64,000 bases of DNA, from positions 29,231 through 93,230 of the forward strand of contig LOEW01000060.1 of the NCBI GenBank assembly GCA_001516045.1, given 5' to 3'. Under the pieces are notes generated by a model. The model searched no databases, had not been told where the DNA came from, and was given only the letters and a program-made list of their open reading frames with translations. Within the stretch, counting starts at the first letter, position 1. Every line of letters begins with the position of its first letter. Below are positions 17,144 through 26,341 of the stretch, one piece after another. Position numbers and translations under genes: made by a program. The DNA is from Desulfosporosinus sp. BRH_c37. Lineage in GTDB: Bacteria; Bacillota; Desulfitobacteriia; Desulfitobacteriales; Desulfitobacteriaceae.

Positions 17144-17809
17144 TCACTGAACTCTATGGAGCTTTCTAATCCCCTCTTGTTTACCACGATCAAGCTTAAT
17201 AATCTGGTCTCCCAGCATTTCTGCTTCCTGAGGATCATGCGTAACTAAGATGAATGGAATCTGCCATTGAGCTTGGAGTTTCAGCAACTCCTGTTGGAGT
17301 GTACTTCGCGTGTCCTGATCGAGGGCGGAAAGAGGTTCATCAAGCAGCAAAAGTTCGGGCTCCGTCATTAAGGCACGAGCCAAAGCAACTCGTTGTTTTT
17401 CTCCTCCTGAGATTTGATTGGGATAGCGATTTCGAAGATGTTCAATCTTTAGCATCTCTAAAACGTTAGCAGCGGTGAGGACTTTGTTGGGGACACTCCC
17501 TTTCTTAGGCTTACCATACATTACATTTTTTTCGACTGTCATATTGGGAAAGAGAGCATAATCCTGAAAAACATACCCTATCCGTCGGTTTCTGATAGGA
17601 ACATCCGTGCCATGTTGAGAAGAGAAAACATTCTTACCATGGATATTAATCTCCCCCCACGAAGGGGTCTGGAGTCCCGCTAGACACTGGAGTATAGTAG
17701 TCTTGCCAGCGCCAGAAGGACCTACAAGGGCCAGAATCCCATTACTCAACGAGATATCAGCCTCTAGTTCAAAGGTGGGTAACTTTTTTTTAAAATGAGC
17801 CTTGAGCAT
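17144..17809 (-). CDS. modC: ModC-like molybdate ABC transporter ATPase (set 2, short)
   Basis: A 221-aa ATPase consisting of the nucleotide-binding domain only. Walker A GPSGAGKTT, signature ISGGEKQRVALARAL, Walker B LLLLDEPLSALD, H-loop VTHDPQEA. Start ATG 17809 overlaps the modB stop (TAATG); a longer start at 17854 lies within modB. It lacks the C-terminal regulatory region seen in set 1. The stop codon is embedded in CAGTGAACTCG, which matches the left end of the mobile palindromic element. Confidence 0.88.
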   Translation of the reverse strand: MLKAHFKKKLPTFELEADISLSNGILALVGPSGAGKTTILQCLAGLQTPSWGEINIHGKNVFSSQHGTDVPIRNRRIGYVFQDYALFPNMTVEKNVMYGKPKKGSVPNKVLTAANVLEMLKIEHLRNRYPNQISGGEKQRVALARALMTEPELLLLDEPLSALDQDTRSTLQQELLKLQAQWQIPFILVTHDPQEAEMLGDQIIKLDRGKQEGIRKLHRVQ

Positions 17810-18495
17810 TATGCTCCACCTCCTCGAGTATCTCGTCGTGGGCCTTTTCCCCATCGGTTTAGTCCATAAATGACCAAAAAGCTAAAAACAGTCATGATGA
17901 TCACCAAGATACTTGCTTGCCCAGTGTCGCCCGCCTCATTAGCAAAGTAGATGGCGATCGGCATTGTTTGCGTCTTGCCCGGGATATTGCCTGCAATCAT
18001 CAACGTCGCCCCAAATTCCCCCAGAGACCGTGCGAAGGCTAGGACTAAGCCCGCAACAATACCATTTAATGCTAACGGAAGGGTAATGGTGAAGAACACC
18101 CTTAGTTCTCTAGCTCCTAAGGTACGTGCTGCCTTTTCAAGATTTTGATCAACATTCTCAATGGCAACCTTTACAGCTTGGTACATCAAAGGAAAAGCTA
18201 CGACAGCGGCTGCTATTACTGCTCCCGCTAAGGTGAAGACAATCCTAGTATGAAACCATAGTTCGAATAACTTCCCTAAAGGACCGTTCTTCCCAAAGAC
18301 ATAAAGCAACATGAAGCCAATGACCGAGGGGGGGAGTACAAGGGGCAAAGTAATGATAGACTCTACAACATCTTTACCCCAGAACTCACGCTTGGCCATC
18401 AGGGCAGCTATGGGTATCGAAGAACAAGCCACAATTATTACGGCAGCCAAGGCAACTTTCAGAGACAAAATAATAGGAATATAGCTAAATTCCAT
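17809..18495 (-). CDS. modB: ModB-like molybdate ABC transporter permease (set 2)
   Basis: A 228-aa permease with ~6 membrane segments. LPLVLPPSVIGFMLLYVFG, ARTLGARELRVFFTITLPLA (EAA loop) and FARSLGEFGATLMIAGNIPGKT match ModB and its paralogue at 16196-16900. ATG 18495 follows GAGGGAG. A palindromic mobile element (18520-18634) separates it from the upstream modA. Confidence 0.92.
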   Translation of the reverse strand: MEFSYIPIILSLKVALAAVIIVACSSIPIAALMAKREFWGKDVVESIITLPLVLPPSVIGFMLLYVFGKNGPLGKLFELWFHTRIVFTLAGAVIAAAVVAFPLMYQAVKVAIENVDQNLEKAARTLGARELRVFFTITLPLALNGIVAGLVLAFARSLGEFGATLMIAGNIPGKTQTMPIAIYFANEAGDTGQASILVIIMTVFSFLVIYGLNRWGKGPRRDTRGGGA

Positions 18496-18519
18496 AGCGG
18501 CTCCCTCAGAAACTAATTT

Positions 18520-18634
18520 ATCCAGTTTTCAAGACCCTCACTTCTATAAGTGGGGGTAGGTTCTTCGTAAACTTCAGGTGGGGTAGAGTCCCCATCTGAA
18601 GCCCCGATGTTCAGCTTTAGTTGAACGAGTTCAC
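18520..18634 (-). mobile_element. Palindrome-ended element, copy 2 (115 bp)
   Basis: Left end GTGAACTCGTTCAAC with a TTCAACTAAAGCTGAA hairpin, right end hairpin CCCCCACTTATAGAAGTGAGGGTCTTGAAAACTGGAT on the minus strand (slightly degenerate). It lies exactly after the last codon of modA: the TGA stop of modA is part of the element's GTGA start. Confidence 0.65.
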
Positions 18635-19440
18635 TTTGCTAAGGTCTTAAAACCATATTTCATAAAAACTTTTTGGGCATCCGAACTCTGTAAGTACTTT
18701 AGAAAGTCCTCTGCAACTTGCTTGTTTTTACTAGCCGCAATAAGCGCTGCAGGGTAGACAATGGGTTTGTGACTACTTGCTGGGACTACTGTAACAACTT
18801 TAACTTTTGTGGACCCTTGGGCATCAGACTGGTATACAAGTCCAGCCTCCACATTCCCTGTTTCTACATAATTTAGAACCTGAGTCACATCCTTAGCCAA
18901 CACAAACTTCGGCTGTAATGCGTCCCAAAGTTTGAGACTCGTTAACGATTCTTTTGCATATTTTCCTGCGGGTACGGATTCCGGAGTACCAATACTGATC
19001 TGATTAACACTCGCTTTAGTCAGGTCATCGAGGGACGTAACCTTGCTGTTATCCTTCCCTGTAATAAGTACTAAATCATTTCCCAGTAAGTCGACTTTAC
19101 TTTCTTTAACGATTAAGTTCTTTTGTTCTAAGGCATCCATCTGTGCCTTTCCTGCGGAAATAAAAAGGTCAACTGGAGCACCCTGTTCAATTTGTTGTTG
19201 AAGCGTACCTGAAGCTCCGAAATTAATGGTAAGCTTCACTTCGGGTTTTTTCTGAGCGTAATCTTTCTGGAATTCAGTCAATGAATCTTTCAAACTGGCT
19301 GCGGCCGAGATCATGATTTCAGTGGATTTAGCCTGTGGGGTTAGGGCGTTTGTTGATGGTTGGGAGGAATTTCCTGCACTACAACCGACCAAAGATAGAA
19401 TTAATAGAAAACTCATTAATAACCATAAGACTTTTTTCAC
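18631..19440 (-). CDS. modA: ModA, molybdate-binding lipoprotein (set 2)
   Basis: A 269-aa lipoprotein with lipobox LVGCSAG (Cys ~20). ISAAASLKDSLTEFQ, NFGASGTLQQQIEQGAPVDLFISAG, QMDALEQKNLI and YVETGNVEAGLVYQSDA are canonical ModA segments. GTG 19440 follows AAGGAGGAG. It is the first gene of set 2 and follows a promoter at 19569-19598 without a riboswitch. Its stop codon comes from the inserted mobile element. Confidence 0.93.
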   Translation of the reverse strand: MKKVLWLLMSFLLILSLVGCSAGNSSQPSTNALTPQAKSTEIMISAAASLKDSLTEFQKDYAQKKPEVKLTINFGASGTLQQQIEQGAPVDLFISAGKAQMDALEQKNLIVKESKVDLLGNDLVLITGKDNSKVTSLDDLTKASVNQISIGTPESVPAGKYAKESLTSLKLWDALQPKFVLAKDVTQVLNYVETGNVEAGLVYQSDAQGSTKVKVVTVVPASSHKPIVYPAALIAASKNKQVAEDFLKYLQSSDAQKVFMKYGFKTLAK

Positions 19441-19568
19441 TTATACTCCTCCTTGATGTGTTATGTTAAAATATATAGTGAGTTAGTGCATGTTAAGTTA
19501 TCTAATAAATACCAAAGTATATCGATCGGTGCACATAACACTAACTAACTTAACAAGACTACTACGTC

Positions 19569-19598
19569 ATTATACTATAGTTAATCTTAGATTAGCAA
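19569..19598 (-). promoter_or_regulatory. Promoter of modA set 2
   Basis: TTGCTA (19593-19598) and TATAAT (19569-19574), 18 bp apart, on the minus strand. The surrounding ~100 bp resembles the promoter region at 7385-7500 (shared TTATACTAT, TTAGCAATATAATT and ACTAACTAA segments). GTTAGTTAGTG and CACTAAC repeats lie at 19485-19550 between promoter and gene. The rest of the 19441-20344 gap holds a hairpin at 19878-19912 that looks like a leftover riboswitch terminator (GGCTCCAC...GGAGCC). Confidence 0.55.
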
Positions 19599-19966
19599 TA
19601 TAATTCAATATGAATACAGGATTTCTTTCTCCAGTTCTACAGGGTTTAATAAGGCAGATTACGGATTTTTTCGTATCAGGCCTCAATGCCGCTGCGCGGC
19701 ACCACTGATAAATGCAATAAATTCCCATTCTAGGGCAGAAAGTATACGGCTCTACTAGTAGCATATTTCAGAATCAAGTTACAGTTCTGTTTTGTTTGGA
19801 GATGATAGTTTGAGGAAATTCAAGAATATTTAACCCAAAGTGTAGCAAAAGGATTACCAAATTAGGCTTTTTGAGTGATGGCTCCACATTATAAAATGAG
19901 GAGCCATGCTTGTTTAGTCGCAACGTAACTTTATAGATTAAATTTGCAAATATTGTAATTTACCTA

Positions 19967-20093
19967 TTGTAAATAAAAATATTCAATCGTATAATGGCAT
20001 ATCAGTTCATTTTTGTTAGCTTACGTTAGCTTATAATAGTTAGCGTCGCATATTTATCCAAATTTATTAAACCGACCATCTAGCGTAAGTTAG
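19967..20093 (+). promoter_or_regulatory. Promoter and TTAGC repeats upstream of the S-layer-type gene
   Basis: TTGTAA (19967-19972) and TATAAT (19990-19995) with 17 bp spacing form a plausible promoter. Three GTTAGC boxes follow at 20015, 20025 and 20039, and TAGCGTAAGTTAG at 20081 is an inverted version of CTTACGTTAGC. Such clustered short repeats look like an operator for a repressor or activator. A direct repeat CGTTCTGAGGGTAC occurs twice at about 20136-20165. Confidence 0.45.
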
Positions 20094-20344
20094 TGAAACC
20101 AATCATTACAAAACTCTATATTTCTTCATTGTTATCGTTCTGAGGGTACCGTTCTGAGGGTACCCACTGGTATGAAACATTTTCAGGAGGGAAGCTTCAA
20201 TAAATTCTGTGGATTAGTTTAGAGAATGCGCAATGTCTATAATCATACTATTCATTTTGAAAAGTGAGGTGAGAGGTACGACTATGAGAAGTCCCAGGTA
20301 AGGTGAAGAGATAGTTCATTAAAGACGAGAGGAGTATTCACTAC

Positions 20345-23300
20345 ATGAAAAAAACTAAAAAAGCCATAGCAGCCTTAGCTATCGCTGGTATGGCCCTGTC
20401 AATAGTCCCTTTTAATGCATTTGCAGCAGTTGTGCCACCTCGCTTAGCTGGCACAACTGCTGCTCAAACTGCAGTAGCTATCGCAGAACAAACAGGTTGG
20501 ACTGGAACTGCAATTCTGGCATCCACAGCCTCTTATGGTATGGTTGATGCGCTGACTGCTGGTCCGCTATCTTTCTACTTGAAAGCTCCTATCCTTCTGA
20601 CTGATCCAGGAAGCACACTGGATGCTGACACTAAGGCTGAACTTACGAAACTCGCTGTTAAAACAGTATATGTGACCAGCGGAACTGCTGTTATCAGCCA
20701 AGCAGTACTTGATCAAATTACAGGTATGGGTATCACAGTCGTTCCCCTTGGTGGAGCAGACCGTGCTGGAACATCCGTCAATATTGCCAAAAAAATGACT
20801 GGCGTAACCAAGGTAGCAGTTGTTAATGGCCTGCAAGATGCACTCTCCATCGCTGCAATCGCTTCTGCTGCCAATGAGCCAATCCTCTTTACAGATAAAG
20901 AAACAGTTCCAGCAAGCATATTAGATCATCTGGCTGCAAATCCTAGCATTATAGTTAGTGATATTATTGGTGGAACAGGCGTCATCAGTGATGCAGTAAA
21001 AGCTAAGTTTCCGGGCGCAACCCGTCATTCAGGAACCTCCGCTTATGACACCAACAACCAAGTCATCCAAGACTTTGCAGCCGCTCTCACATTCGGAAAT
21101 GTCTTTGTCGCAAATGGCATAACTGGCATCGATGCTCTCGCTGGTGCACCACTCGCAGCTATAACTAAATCCGCTATCATCCTCACTAACGGAACCGTTC
21201 CTGCTGCAGCTACTTTTGTACACAGTAAACTCGCTGCGGACAGTGTTGTTACTGCTCTCGGCGGTGCAGCTGTTGTTCCAGCGAATGTACTAACAAGGGT
21301 TACTTCTGGTGAAGTGACTGCACCTACTGGTGCATTGTCAGTTACTTCAGTAAGTGCTACTGGCGCTGCAACCTTCAAAGTAGTTTTTAACCAAGCGCCT
21401 ACCGATACTGCAAAAATAGTATTTACCGTTAAAAACTTAACAAATCCTGTAACAGTAAACCCGACTTGGAATACTGCAAAGACAGAAGCTGTCTTGACTA
21501 ATTCAGCAAATTTCCCAGAAGGAACATATACTGTTGCTGTCAAGAATGATGCAACGGATCTTGGAACTACATCGGTAGTTGTAGCCCAACAAAAGATAAC
21601 TTCGATTACTATACCTTCCACTAAATTAGGGGTTGTTACTGATTCTTCTGATTCAACGAAACAGACAGGCTATGCAACCTATAAAGTATTAGATCAATAT
21701 GGAAACGATATTACATCCTCATCTCTTGCTAATAGTTTAACATTCCAAAGTGGCGTTGGCACAGTTACCGCGAAGGATGGCTTACTGACGTTAGCCTCAA
21801 GTGTTACGAATCTTATGCAGTTTGCTACAGTTGTATTGACGGGCTATGATTCAACAACTGGGGTTTCTGTGAGTGCGACATTGACGACATCGACACAAAT
21901 TGGTACATTAAGCGATTTCCAACTTGGGACTTTAACCAATGCTGATGAGAAAGTTTTAACTGGAGGAGATAGCAGTATCTTCTATGCATGCTATACAGCT
22001 ACGGATATCAGTGGTAATCCTACAACAAATTATGATTTGATTAAGGGCGGCTTAATCTTACACAGTGATAATGCTGGTAATACTAATCTGCTAACAAGTT
22101 CAAACTCATATGTAACAGCTACAGTTGAAAAAGATCCAAGTGATTCTTCGAAAGCAGTCATCAAAGTAGTTGCAAGCAATAGCGACACTGCTCTCACGAT
22201 AGATATACCAACCGTAATCACTGCCATGACTTGGACAGGGAAAACTTCCTCACTCAATACAACCTTAAAGAAAGCATCACAAGTGGATACATTTACGTTA
22301 ATGTCCCCGACAGACAGCATCGCTGTTAATGAAGGAAAAGTAATTCCATTTACTGCCTTAGATCAAAATGGAGCGGCAATCACAAAATATATTGATTTAA
22401 AGGGTACTAATGTCACTATAAGTAACGCAAAGCTTATCCAAAATACTAATGGAACTGCTAGTTTAATAGCTGGACCTAATGGTAATGGATTTACTAATGA
22501 CGGACAACAAGTTATAACAGCAACGACATCAACAGGTAAATGCAGCTCATTAACTATCAATATTCAGAAGCTTGCCAAAGCTACCACGTTATCTTTAGAC
22601 ACTACACAATTAGTAACTACCATGCAAAATGCTTCAAATCAAGTAATAGACTATGGAATTAACTTTAGCGGGCTTAGTGTTAAAGATCAATATGATAGAG
22701 CGTTTGATATGATAACTTACTGTACGAGTACGACTTATAATTACAAAATTATAGCAACTACGGCTTCAACTGCTCTAACCTTAACTGGTACCGACCAATG
22801 GGGAAACCCAGATACAAGTATTCCTATAGCCTCTGGCGCAAATGGTATTAACATTAAAGCTACAGCACCTGCAGGATCTGCAGCATCAGGAACAGTTACA
22901 TTCAAACTTGTTAATATCCTCGATGGTCATGCAGGTACTCTAGCAGATCCATATACTGTGATCGACTCAAAATCAGTAACAATCTCAATTGTCAAAGATT
23001 CCGATATTACAGAATACACACTCACTGCAATCCCCAAACCTATATATGCCATTAACAACAATTCAACTCTTTCGCAAAGAGCAATAGATTACGCAGCTAC
23101 GTCAAAAGTTTATGGCAAAACATCAAGCGGTGAAAAAGTACTATTAGCAGGTAAACCAATAATCGGTATATCCGTTGATAGCACTGACTTTACGATTGCT
23201 TTTGTTGCCACTCCAAATAGTCCACTTCCTTATAAAAAGGCAAAGGTAGTTGGCAACACCCTAGGTCCAAATGTTACATCATCAAGCACTAACTTGGCCG

Positions 23301-23809
23301 TTACTATTAAAGGGGCTGATGGCTTAATTTACTCCCTGACTACGCCCATTAAATCTTCGACTGCAACACCTTTAGCCAGTAAAATCTTTGCTACTGTGTC
23401 AACTTATTTGCAAGGTGTGACATTAAATGAAACGAAAGATGTAGCAACGGTTAGCGCAACGTTCCTCCAACCGAACATGTTACTTGCGAAATATAATATA
23501 AATGGAGCTAGAGGTACCTACGGACCGAATAATAACGGCTTAAACACTAACCAAAATAATATCAGCCAAGCAGGAGTATACTTCCGTGCTATGGATCAGT
23601 ATACTAGTGCAACTAGTGCGCCTATGCAGTTATCGGAGATTATCTATTCTGCAGTAAACGCTGCTGGAGGAACCAGTACCTTTACAATGAAATCAGATGG
23701 GACGATCCTTACTGCTCCTACTGCAGGTGATGTGATCACACTTACAGGGGTTACTTCCAACGGATTATTGCTTACTATGCAGATTCATGTCACAGCTGCT
23801 TTACCGTAA
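20345..23809 (+). CDS. Secreted CWB2-repeat surface (S-layer-type) protein
   Basis: A 1154-aa exported protein. Signal peptide 1-28 (MKKTKKAIAALAIAGMALS...NAFA). Three cell-wall-binding-repeat-2 (CWB2) units at about 31-320, each with an R/G start (RLAGTTAAQTAVAI, GGADRAGTSVNIAKKM), a DAL segment (MVDALTAGPLSF, QDALSIAAIASA, GIDALAGAPLAA) and IGGTGVIS/TSGTAVIS turns. They anchor the protein noncovalently to the wall polymer. The remaining ~830 residues are Thr/Ser/Val-rich, beta-sandwich-like repeats with DQYG/DQNG/DQYD motifs, as in surface arrays. RBS GAGAGGAG. It is divergent from modA set 2 and shares TTAGC-type repeats with that region. Confidence 0.9.
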   Translation: MKKTKKAIAALAIAGMALSIVPFNAFAAVVPPRLAGTTAAQTAVAIAEQTGWTGTAILASTASYGMVDALTAGPLSFYLKAPILLTDPGSTLDADTKAELTKLAVKTVYVTSGTAVISQAVLDQITGMGITVVPLGGADRAGTSVNIAKKMTGVTKVAVVNGLQDALSIAAIASAANEPILFTDKETVPASILDHLAANPSIIVSDIIGGTGVISDAVKAKFPGATRHSGTSAYDTNNQVIQDFAAALTFGNVFVANGITGIDALAGAPLAAITKSAIILTNGTVPAAATFVHSKLAADSVVTALGGAAVVPANVLTRVTSGEVTAPTGALSVTSVSATGAATFKVVFNQAPTDTAKIVFTVKNLTNPVTVNPTWNTAKTEAVLTNSANFPEGTYTVAVKNDATDLGTTSVVVAQQKITSITIPSTKLGVVTDSSDSTKQTGYATYKVLDQYGNDITSSSLANSLTFQSGVGTVTAKDGLLTLASSVTNLMQFATVVLTGYDSTTGVSVSATLTTSTQIGTLSDFQLGTLTNADEKVLTGGDSSIFYACYTATDISGNPTTNYDLIKGGLILHSDNAGNTNLLTSSNSYVTATVEKDPSDSSKAVIKVVASNSDTALTIDIPTVITAMTWTGKTSSLNTTLKKASQVDTFTLMSPTDSIAVNEGKVIPFTALDQNGAAITKYIDLKGTNVTISNAKLIQNTNGTASLIAGPNGNGFTNDGQQVITATTSTGKCSSLTINIQKLAKATTLSLDTTQLVTTMQNASNQVIDYGINFSGLSVKDQYDRAFDMITYCTSTTYNYKIIATTASTALTLTGTDQWGNPDTSIPIASGANGINIKATAPAGSAASGTVTFKLVNILDGHAGTLADPYTVIDSKSVTISIVKDSDITEYTLTAIPKPIYAINNNSTLSQRAIDYAATSKVYGKTSSGEKVLLAGKPIIGISVDSTDFTIAFVATPNSPLPYKKAKVVGNTLGPNVTSSSTNLAVTIKGADGLIYSLTTPIKSSTATPLASKIFATVSTYLQGVTLNETKDVATVSATFLQPNMLLAKYNINGARGTYGPNNNGLNTNQNNISQAGVYFRAMDQYTSATSAPMQLSEIIYSAVNAAGGTSTFTMKSDGTILTAPTAGDVITLTGVTSNGLLLTMQIHVTAALP

Positions 23810-23831
23810 TATAACATATTAACATTCAACA

Positions 23832-24164
23832 TTAACTAAATAGGTGTAAAGGCGGAAATAAGGTCAGCGCTTGGGCGGTTACGGCCGAAAGTCCAACAGT
23901 TTCGGCAAAAAATATCGGTATCCCGTTATAGGCCGCATAACTGGAGACTGCCAAGGCGTCTGCGTAATGACCGTCTTCCCCGTTGGCTATCACGGCCTTA
24001 CCTGTAGTTCCGAGAACCGCTGCAATTGCTACAGCTGTCGCATTACGATCCACCCCACCATAGCGAATGACATTTTCCTTACCATAAGTCTCACTTAATG
24101 AGTCTTGAATAGCTTGAGAAATTACGGCTGTACCTCCAATTAACGTAATCGTCTTCGAAGCCAA
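23832..24164 (-). pseudogene. CWB2 repeat protein fragment
   Basis: About 110 residues of CWB2 repeats: TITLIGGTAVISQAI, YGGVDRNATAVAIAAVLG, GHYADALAVSSYAAYNGIPIFF. The frame extends upstream (to ~24230) without a signal peptide and ends abruptly in unrelated LFPPLHLFS. It is on the opposite strand to the intact S-layer gene and is a truncated relic, not a recent copy, because the residues differ throughout. The 24165-24315 stretch has no other recognisable content. Confidence 0.7.
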
Positions 24165-24315
24165 TTTCTGTTTCCCATTATGTTGAACTCCGACACAATC
24201 CCCAATGGGACGGAGGAGTTGTAGCCAAGCACGCTAGGGGAGGCATTCCTAAAGCGAAGTTGTGGAAGAACTCTCTTGGGTGTGATAAAATGACTCAAAC
24301 GAAGGAGGAAACAAT

Positions 24316-24687
24316 GTGGATGAGAAAATGATCCAGATGTTAACTCAGCTTATCGAAGGTCAGAATGAGACTAACCAACAGCTCTCTGAGCTGACTAATA
24401 GGGTCGGAGGGTTTGAGTCTAAAGTTGATAGAACTACGATACTCCTAGAAGAGACGCAAAGAAACGTCAAAGTCATTGGTGAGGGTCTAGTCGCATTCCG
24501 CGAACAGATCGACAGACTATTTGAAGAGTTTCATGCGTATCTTAATGAAAAAACTGACCTTCTTGAAACTGTGCTAAAGGCTAACTCATCCGAAGTCAAT
24601 AAACTTAAAGATGAGTCGAAACACATTCAGGGAATCATCGGAGAGCATGAGGTTTCGATAAGGATACTCAAAACCCAAAATCCATAA
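24316..24687 (+). CDS. Small coiled-coil protein, unknown function
   Basis: A 123-aa acidic, highly helical protein. Heptad spacing of L/I/V runs across nearly the whole length (LTQLIEGQNETNQQLSELTNRVGGFESKV...). No membrane segment or signal. GTG 24316 has GGAGG 7 nt upstream, and a terminator hairpin follows at 24718, so it is a real monocistronic gene. It resembles short coiled-coil hypothetical proteins frequent in Firmicutes; I do not recognise a named family. Confidence 0.7.
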   Translation: MDEKMIQMLTQLIEGQNETNQQLSELTNRVGGFESKVDRTTILLEETQRNVKVIGEGLVAFREQIDRLFEEFHAYLNEKTDLLETVLKANSSEVNKLKDESKHIQGIIGEHEVSIRILKTQNP

Positions 24688-24717
24688 AAGCGAAAAGGTA
24701 AAAGACCTAACATTTAA

Positions 24718-24754
24718 CCAGTACGGCTTCATATTAACAATGAGGCCGTACTGG
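24718..24754 (+). terminator. Intrinsic terminator after the coiled-coil gene
   Basis: Inverted repeat CCAGTACGGC-TTCAT / ATGAG-GCCGTACTGG with a short loop, followed by TTTGTACTTATTTT. Confidence 0.7.
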
Positions 24755-24908
24755 TTTGTACTTATTTTAGTAAATCCGCCCACATGACCAGTAAGTAAGT
24801 TTTCTCCATGCTAATATTCACCTTTTCATGCATACAAAGGTTCGATCAGTCCAGCGCCTGAACCGACAATTGTAGCATGACGTTTCCTCGTCCGCTACTA
24901 GTTCATCC

Positions 24909-25095
24909 TCATGATTGAAGTAGTTTCACTATTTGCACGATGTCAGGAGGTTCAATCCAACAAGTTTATCGTCTGTTGGAATATTCCCAAGGGAGAGCAT
25001 CGGCCAGCAAACGCCCTTGTTGAAACACGACAATACGTCAACTAACCTCTTGAGGAGTGAGATTCAAATCCTCTGGACCGAACGCTATTATGCTT
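24909..25095 (-). pseudogene. CbiO/EcfA-type ABC ATPase remnant
   Basis: One minus-strand frame reads AFGPEDLNLTPQEV, then a stop, RIVVFQQGRLLADALPWE, a second stop, and IEPPDIVQIVKLLQS before a final stop at 24909. These are the post-Q-loop, C-terminal and tail segments of cobalt/ECF-type ATPases (VAFGPENLGL, VVVLDQGRIVADG, LEPPQVV). The signature and Walker B parts between them are deleted. A short ORF of 28 codons with AGGAGG (about 25125-25210, minus) lies next to it; I do not recognise it. Nothing else is seen in 24755-25317. Confidence 0.6.
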
Positions 25096-25317
25096 GATCT
25101 GCACCCAAAAATAATTAAAGACTTGCTTCCAAAATCTCATCAATATCCATTGCTTTTCTAGCCAGGTCATGCTCTGTTCGCTGAATTTCCTCCTGTTGTG
25201 TTATCATCCCCAAGCAAAACCAAGCTATAACTTGATTTTACGATATGCTATAATAGGTTAGAATTAAGAATAGGCTCATAAACTAAATGAAAATATCAGG
25301 GAGGCAGGTAAACGAGT

Positions 25318-26253
25318 ATGTCCGAAGATGTTTCTTACACTCCTGAAGAAGTGGCTAAAATCCTTAATATCTCCAAGTATACAGTTTATGAACTTATTAA
25401 GCGCGATGAGCTAGCCGCCTACCACATTGGCCGCAAGGTGCGAGTAGATGGTGCCGATATTGAAGCTTTTAAGCGTAATTTGAAAAATGTAACCACTTTC
25501 GCTGCTACAGCACCGACTACATCCCCCAGTTCCTATTCCTCGTTGGATGAGGGCTTAGTCATCTGCGGTCAAGATATTATCTTAGACATCTTAACCCGCT
25601 ATTTGGAAAAACAATTTCCGCAGGTTCACTTCTTACGCCGTTATATTGGCAGCGTCGACGGGCTCATGGCTTTGTACCGTGGCCTTGCCAATGTTGTCAC
25701 TGCGCATTTATGGGATAGTGATACAAACGAATATAACACCCCTTATGTTCGAAGACTGTTACCAGGTCACCCGACTTGTATCATAAACTTAGTTTATCGA
25801 ATGGAAGGTTTTTATGTTGCCAAAGGAAACCCCAAGCAAATAACCACTTGGAGTGACCTAACCAAACCAGAGGTTCGTTTTATTAACCGCGAAAGAGGAT
25901 CCGGGGCAAGAGTGTTGTTTGATGAACAACTTCGAATCTCGGGGATAAAGCGTACTGATATTCAGGGCTATGGAGATGAAGAAATGACCCACCTTGCTGT
26001 GGCGAGCAAAGTAGCACGCGGGGAAGCAGATGTTGGTTTAGGGATTGAAAAGGTTGCCATGCAATTTGTTAATCTTGATTTTATCCCGCTGCATAAAGAA
26101 CGCTATGATTTAGTAATACGCCAAGAAGATCTGGAGCGGCCACATTTTCAGGCTTTAATGAGTATCTTGAAATCCCCCTCTTTTCGCAATGAGGTGATGG
26201 GAATTGGAGGGTATGACATATCCCGTATGGGAGAGATCATCGCAGAAGTATAG
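25318..26253 (+). CDS. One-component regulator: excisionase-type HTH plus PBP-like domain
   Basis: A 311-aa DNA-binding protein. Residues 6-55 are a MerR/excisionase-type HTH (YTPEEVAKILNISKYTVYELI...AYHIGRKVRVDGADIEAFKRN). Residues ~85-305 are a PBP-like (PF12727) ligand domain related to periplasmic molybdate/tungstate-binding proteins but lacking a signal peptide: PEVRFINRERGSGARVLFDEQL, HLAVASKVARGEADVGLGIEK. In anaerobes such proteins control molybdate, tungstate or other oxyanion genes. With two mod loci nearby it is the best local candidate for their regulator, and possibly for the GTTAGC/ACTAAC boxes. RBS GGGAGGCAGG. Target genes are inference. Confidence 0.82.
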   Translation: MSEDVSYTPEEVAKILNISKYTVYELIKRDELAAYHIGRKVRVDGADIEAFKRNLKNVTTFAATAPTTSPSSYSSLDEGLVICGQDIILDILTRYLEKQFPQVHFLRRYIGSVDGLMALYRGLANVVTAHLWDSDTNEYNTPYVRRLLPGHPTCIINLVYRMEGFYVAKGNPKQITTWSDLTKPEVRFINRERGSGARVLFDEQLRISGIKRTDIQGYGDEEMTHLAVASKVARGEADVGLGIEKVAMQFVNLDFIPLHKERYDLVIRQEDLERPHFQALMSILKSPSFRNEVMGIGGYDISRMGEIIAEV

Positions 26254-26290
26254 TGCGGATACACCATGAAGAACTGAATGATAAGTATGA

Positions 26291-26330
26291 AAAAATCACC
26301 GCTCCGGTATTATCCGGTGCGGTGATTTTT
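26291..26330. terminator. Bidirectional terminator between convergent genes
   Basis: AAAAATCACCGC(T)CCGG...CCGG(TG)CGGTGATTTTT, a near-perfect hairpin with A-run and T-run on either side. It serves the regulator from the left and the RND operon from the right. Confidence 0.9.
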
Positions 26331-26341
26331 AGTGTATTTGC

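Noticed and set aside
21043..21621. 192-codon minus-strand frame inside the S-layer gene
   Set aside because: Antisense to a long, well-supported coding region with signal peptide and CWB2 repeats; a shadow frame.
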